The position numbers and the translations under genes were made by a program. The notes beneath the pieces are model-generated. The model worked only from the letters and a program-made list of their open reading frames with translations, had not been told where the DNA came from and made no database searches. A stretch of 6,991 bases of DNA, taken from an uncultured Succinivibrio sp. Its GTDB lineage: Bacteria; Pseudomonadota; Gammaproteobacteria; Enterobacterales; Succinivibrionaceae. Every line of letters starts with the position of its first letter. Within the stretch, counting starts at the first letter, position 1. Positions 6,916 through 6,991 of this stretch are shown here, one piece after another. The stretch lies in the NCBI GenBank assembly GCA_902772715.1, contig CACYBT010000029.1, positions 1 through 6,991 of the forward strand. Direction: 5' to 3'.

Positions 6916-6991
6916 GTGTGCTCAGCATGAGCATTGTCTATAGGGTGCAAGTCCCGAAGTCGCCTGCTAATGGGAAGACTTAGCAATCCAC
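6916..6991 (+). mobile_element. 5' end of a probable group II intron (partial, runs off the right edge)
   Basis: GTGTG at 6916-6920 fits the conserved GUGYG 5' end of group II introns. Short stems typical of domain I follow: GCTCA/TGAGC (6920-6924 and 6928-6932), a GGGTGCAAGTCCC stem-loop (6943-6955) of a kind recurrent in bacterial group II introns, and TGCTAA/TTAGCA (6965-6970 and 6980-6985) enclosing TGGGAAGAC. Only 76 bases are visible, so the reverse transcriptase/maturase gene, domain V and the 3' end would lie beyond the window. The orientation is opposite to the transfer genes. The placement three bases after a hairpin resembles bacterial class C introns, which favour sites just after stem-loops. 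The identification comes from remembered motif patterns; the exact boundary and class are inferred. Confidence 0.6.

Noticed and set aside
1..6991. CRISPR arrays, tRNA or rRNA genes
   Set aside because: I saw no regularly spaced repeats, cloverleaf-like sequence or ribosomal RNA-like sequence in the window.

Overview
This window looks like the mobilisation core of a MOBH-type conjugative or integrative element, probably from a proteobacterium. TraI_2-type relaxases paired with SXT/TOL-like TraD coupling proteins and DUF4400-like membrane proteins are best known from Gamma- and Betaproteobacteria. I cannot name a species. All the large genes are on the minus strand; only edge or fragment features are on the plus strand.

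Left to right: (1) 1-247 holds the C-terminal end of an unrecognised plus-strand reading frame (stop at 137-139) and a convergent minus-strand terminator candidate (150-192). (2) 248-2083 is a TraI_2/MOBH relaxase. (3) 2083-3669 is a protein that, by eye, is a diverged full-length paralogue of that relaxase with its metal-binding motifs eroded. (4) 3687-4208 is a small membrane protein, probably DUF4400-like. (5) 4209-6212 is a TraD/VirD4-type coupling ATPase. (6) 6213-6505 is AT-rich and non-coding; it may hold the operon promoter. (7) 6506-6766 is a small TM2-domain membrane protein. (8) 6883-6912 is a strong AT-rich hairpin, followed after three bases by what looks like the 5' end of a group II intron (6916 to the window edge) on the plus strand.

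Transcription of the transfer block runs right to left: traD, the DUF4400-like gene, the pseudo-relaxase, the relaxase. Packing is very tight: TAG/ATG abut between traD and the membrane gene, there is a 17-nt gap with a consensus AAGGAG before the pseudo-relaxase, and a TGATG stop/start overlap before the relaxase. The four proteins are therefore probably made together. By family knowledge, the relaxase nicks and leads the DNA and the coupling ATPase passes it to a type IV secretion channel. The small membrane protein may assist at the inner membrane. The degenerate paralogue is best viewed as a non-catalytic relaxosome partner. No mating-pair-formation genes are in view, so the window alone cannot tell a self-transmissible element from a mobilisable one.

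The most interesting observation is the translationally coupled pair of an apparently intact HD-type relaxase and an inactive-looking paralogue of it.
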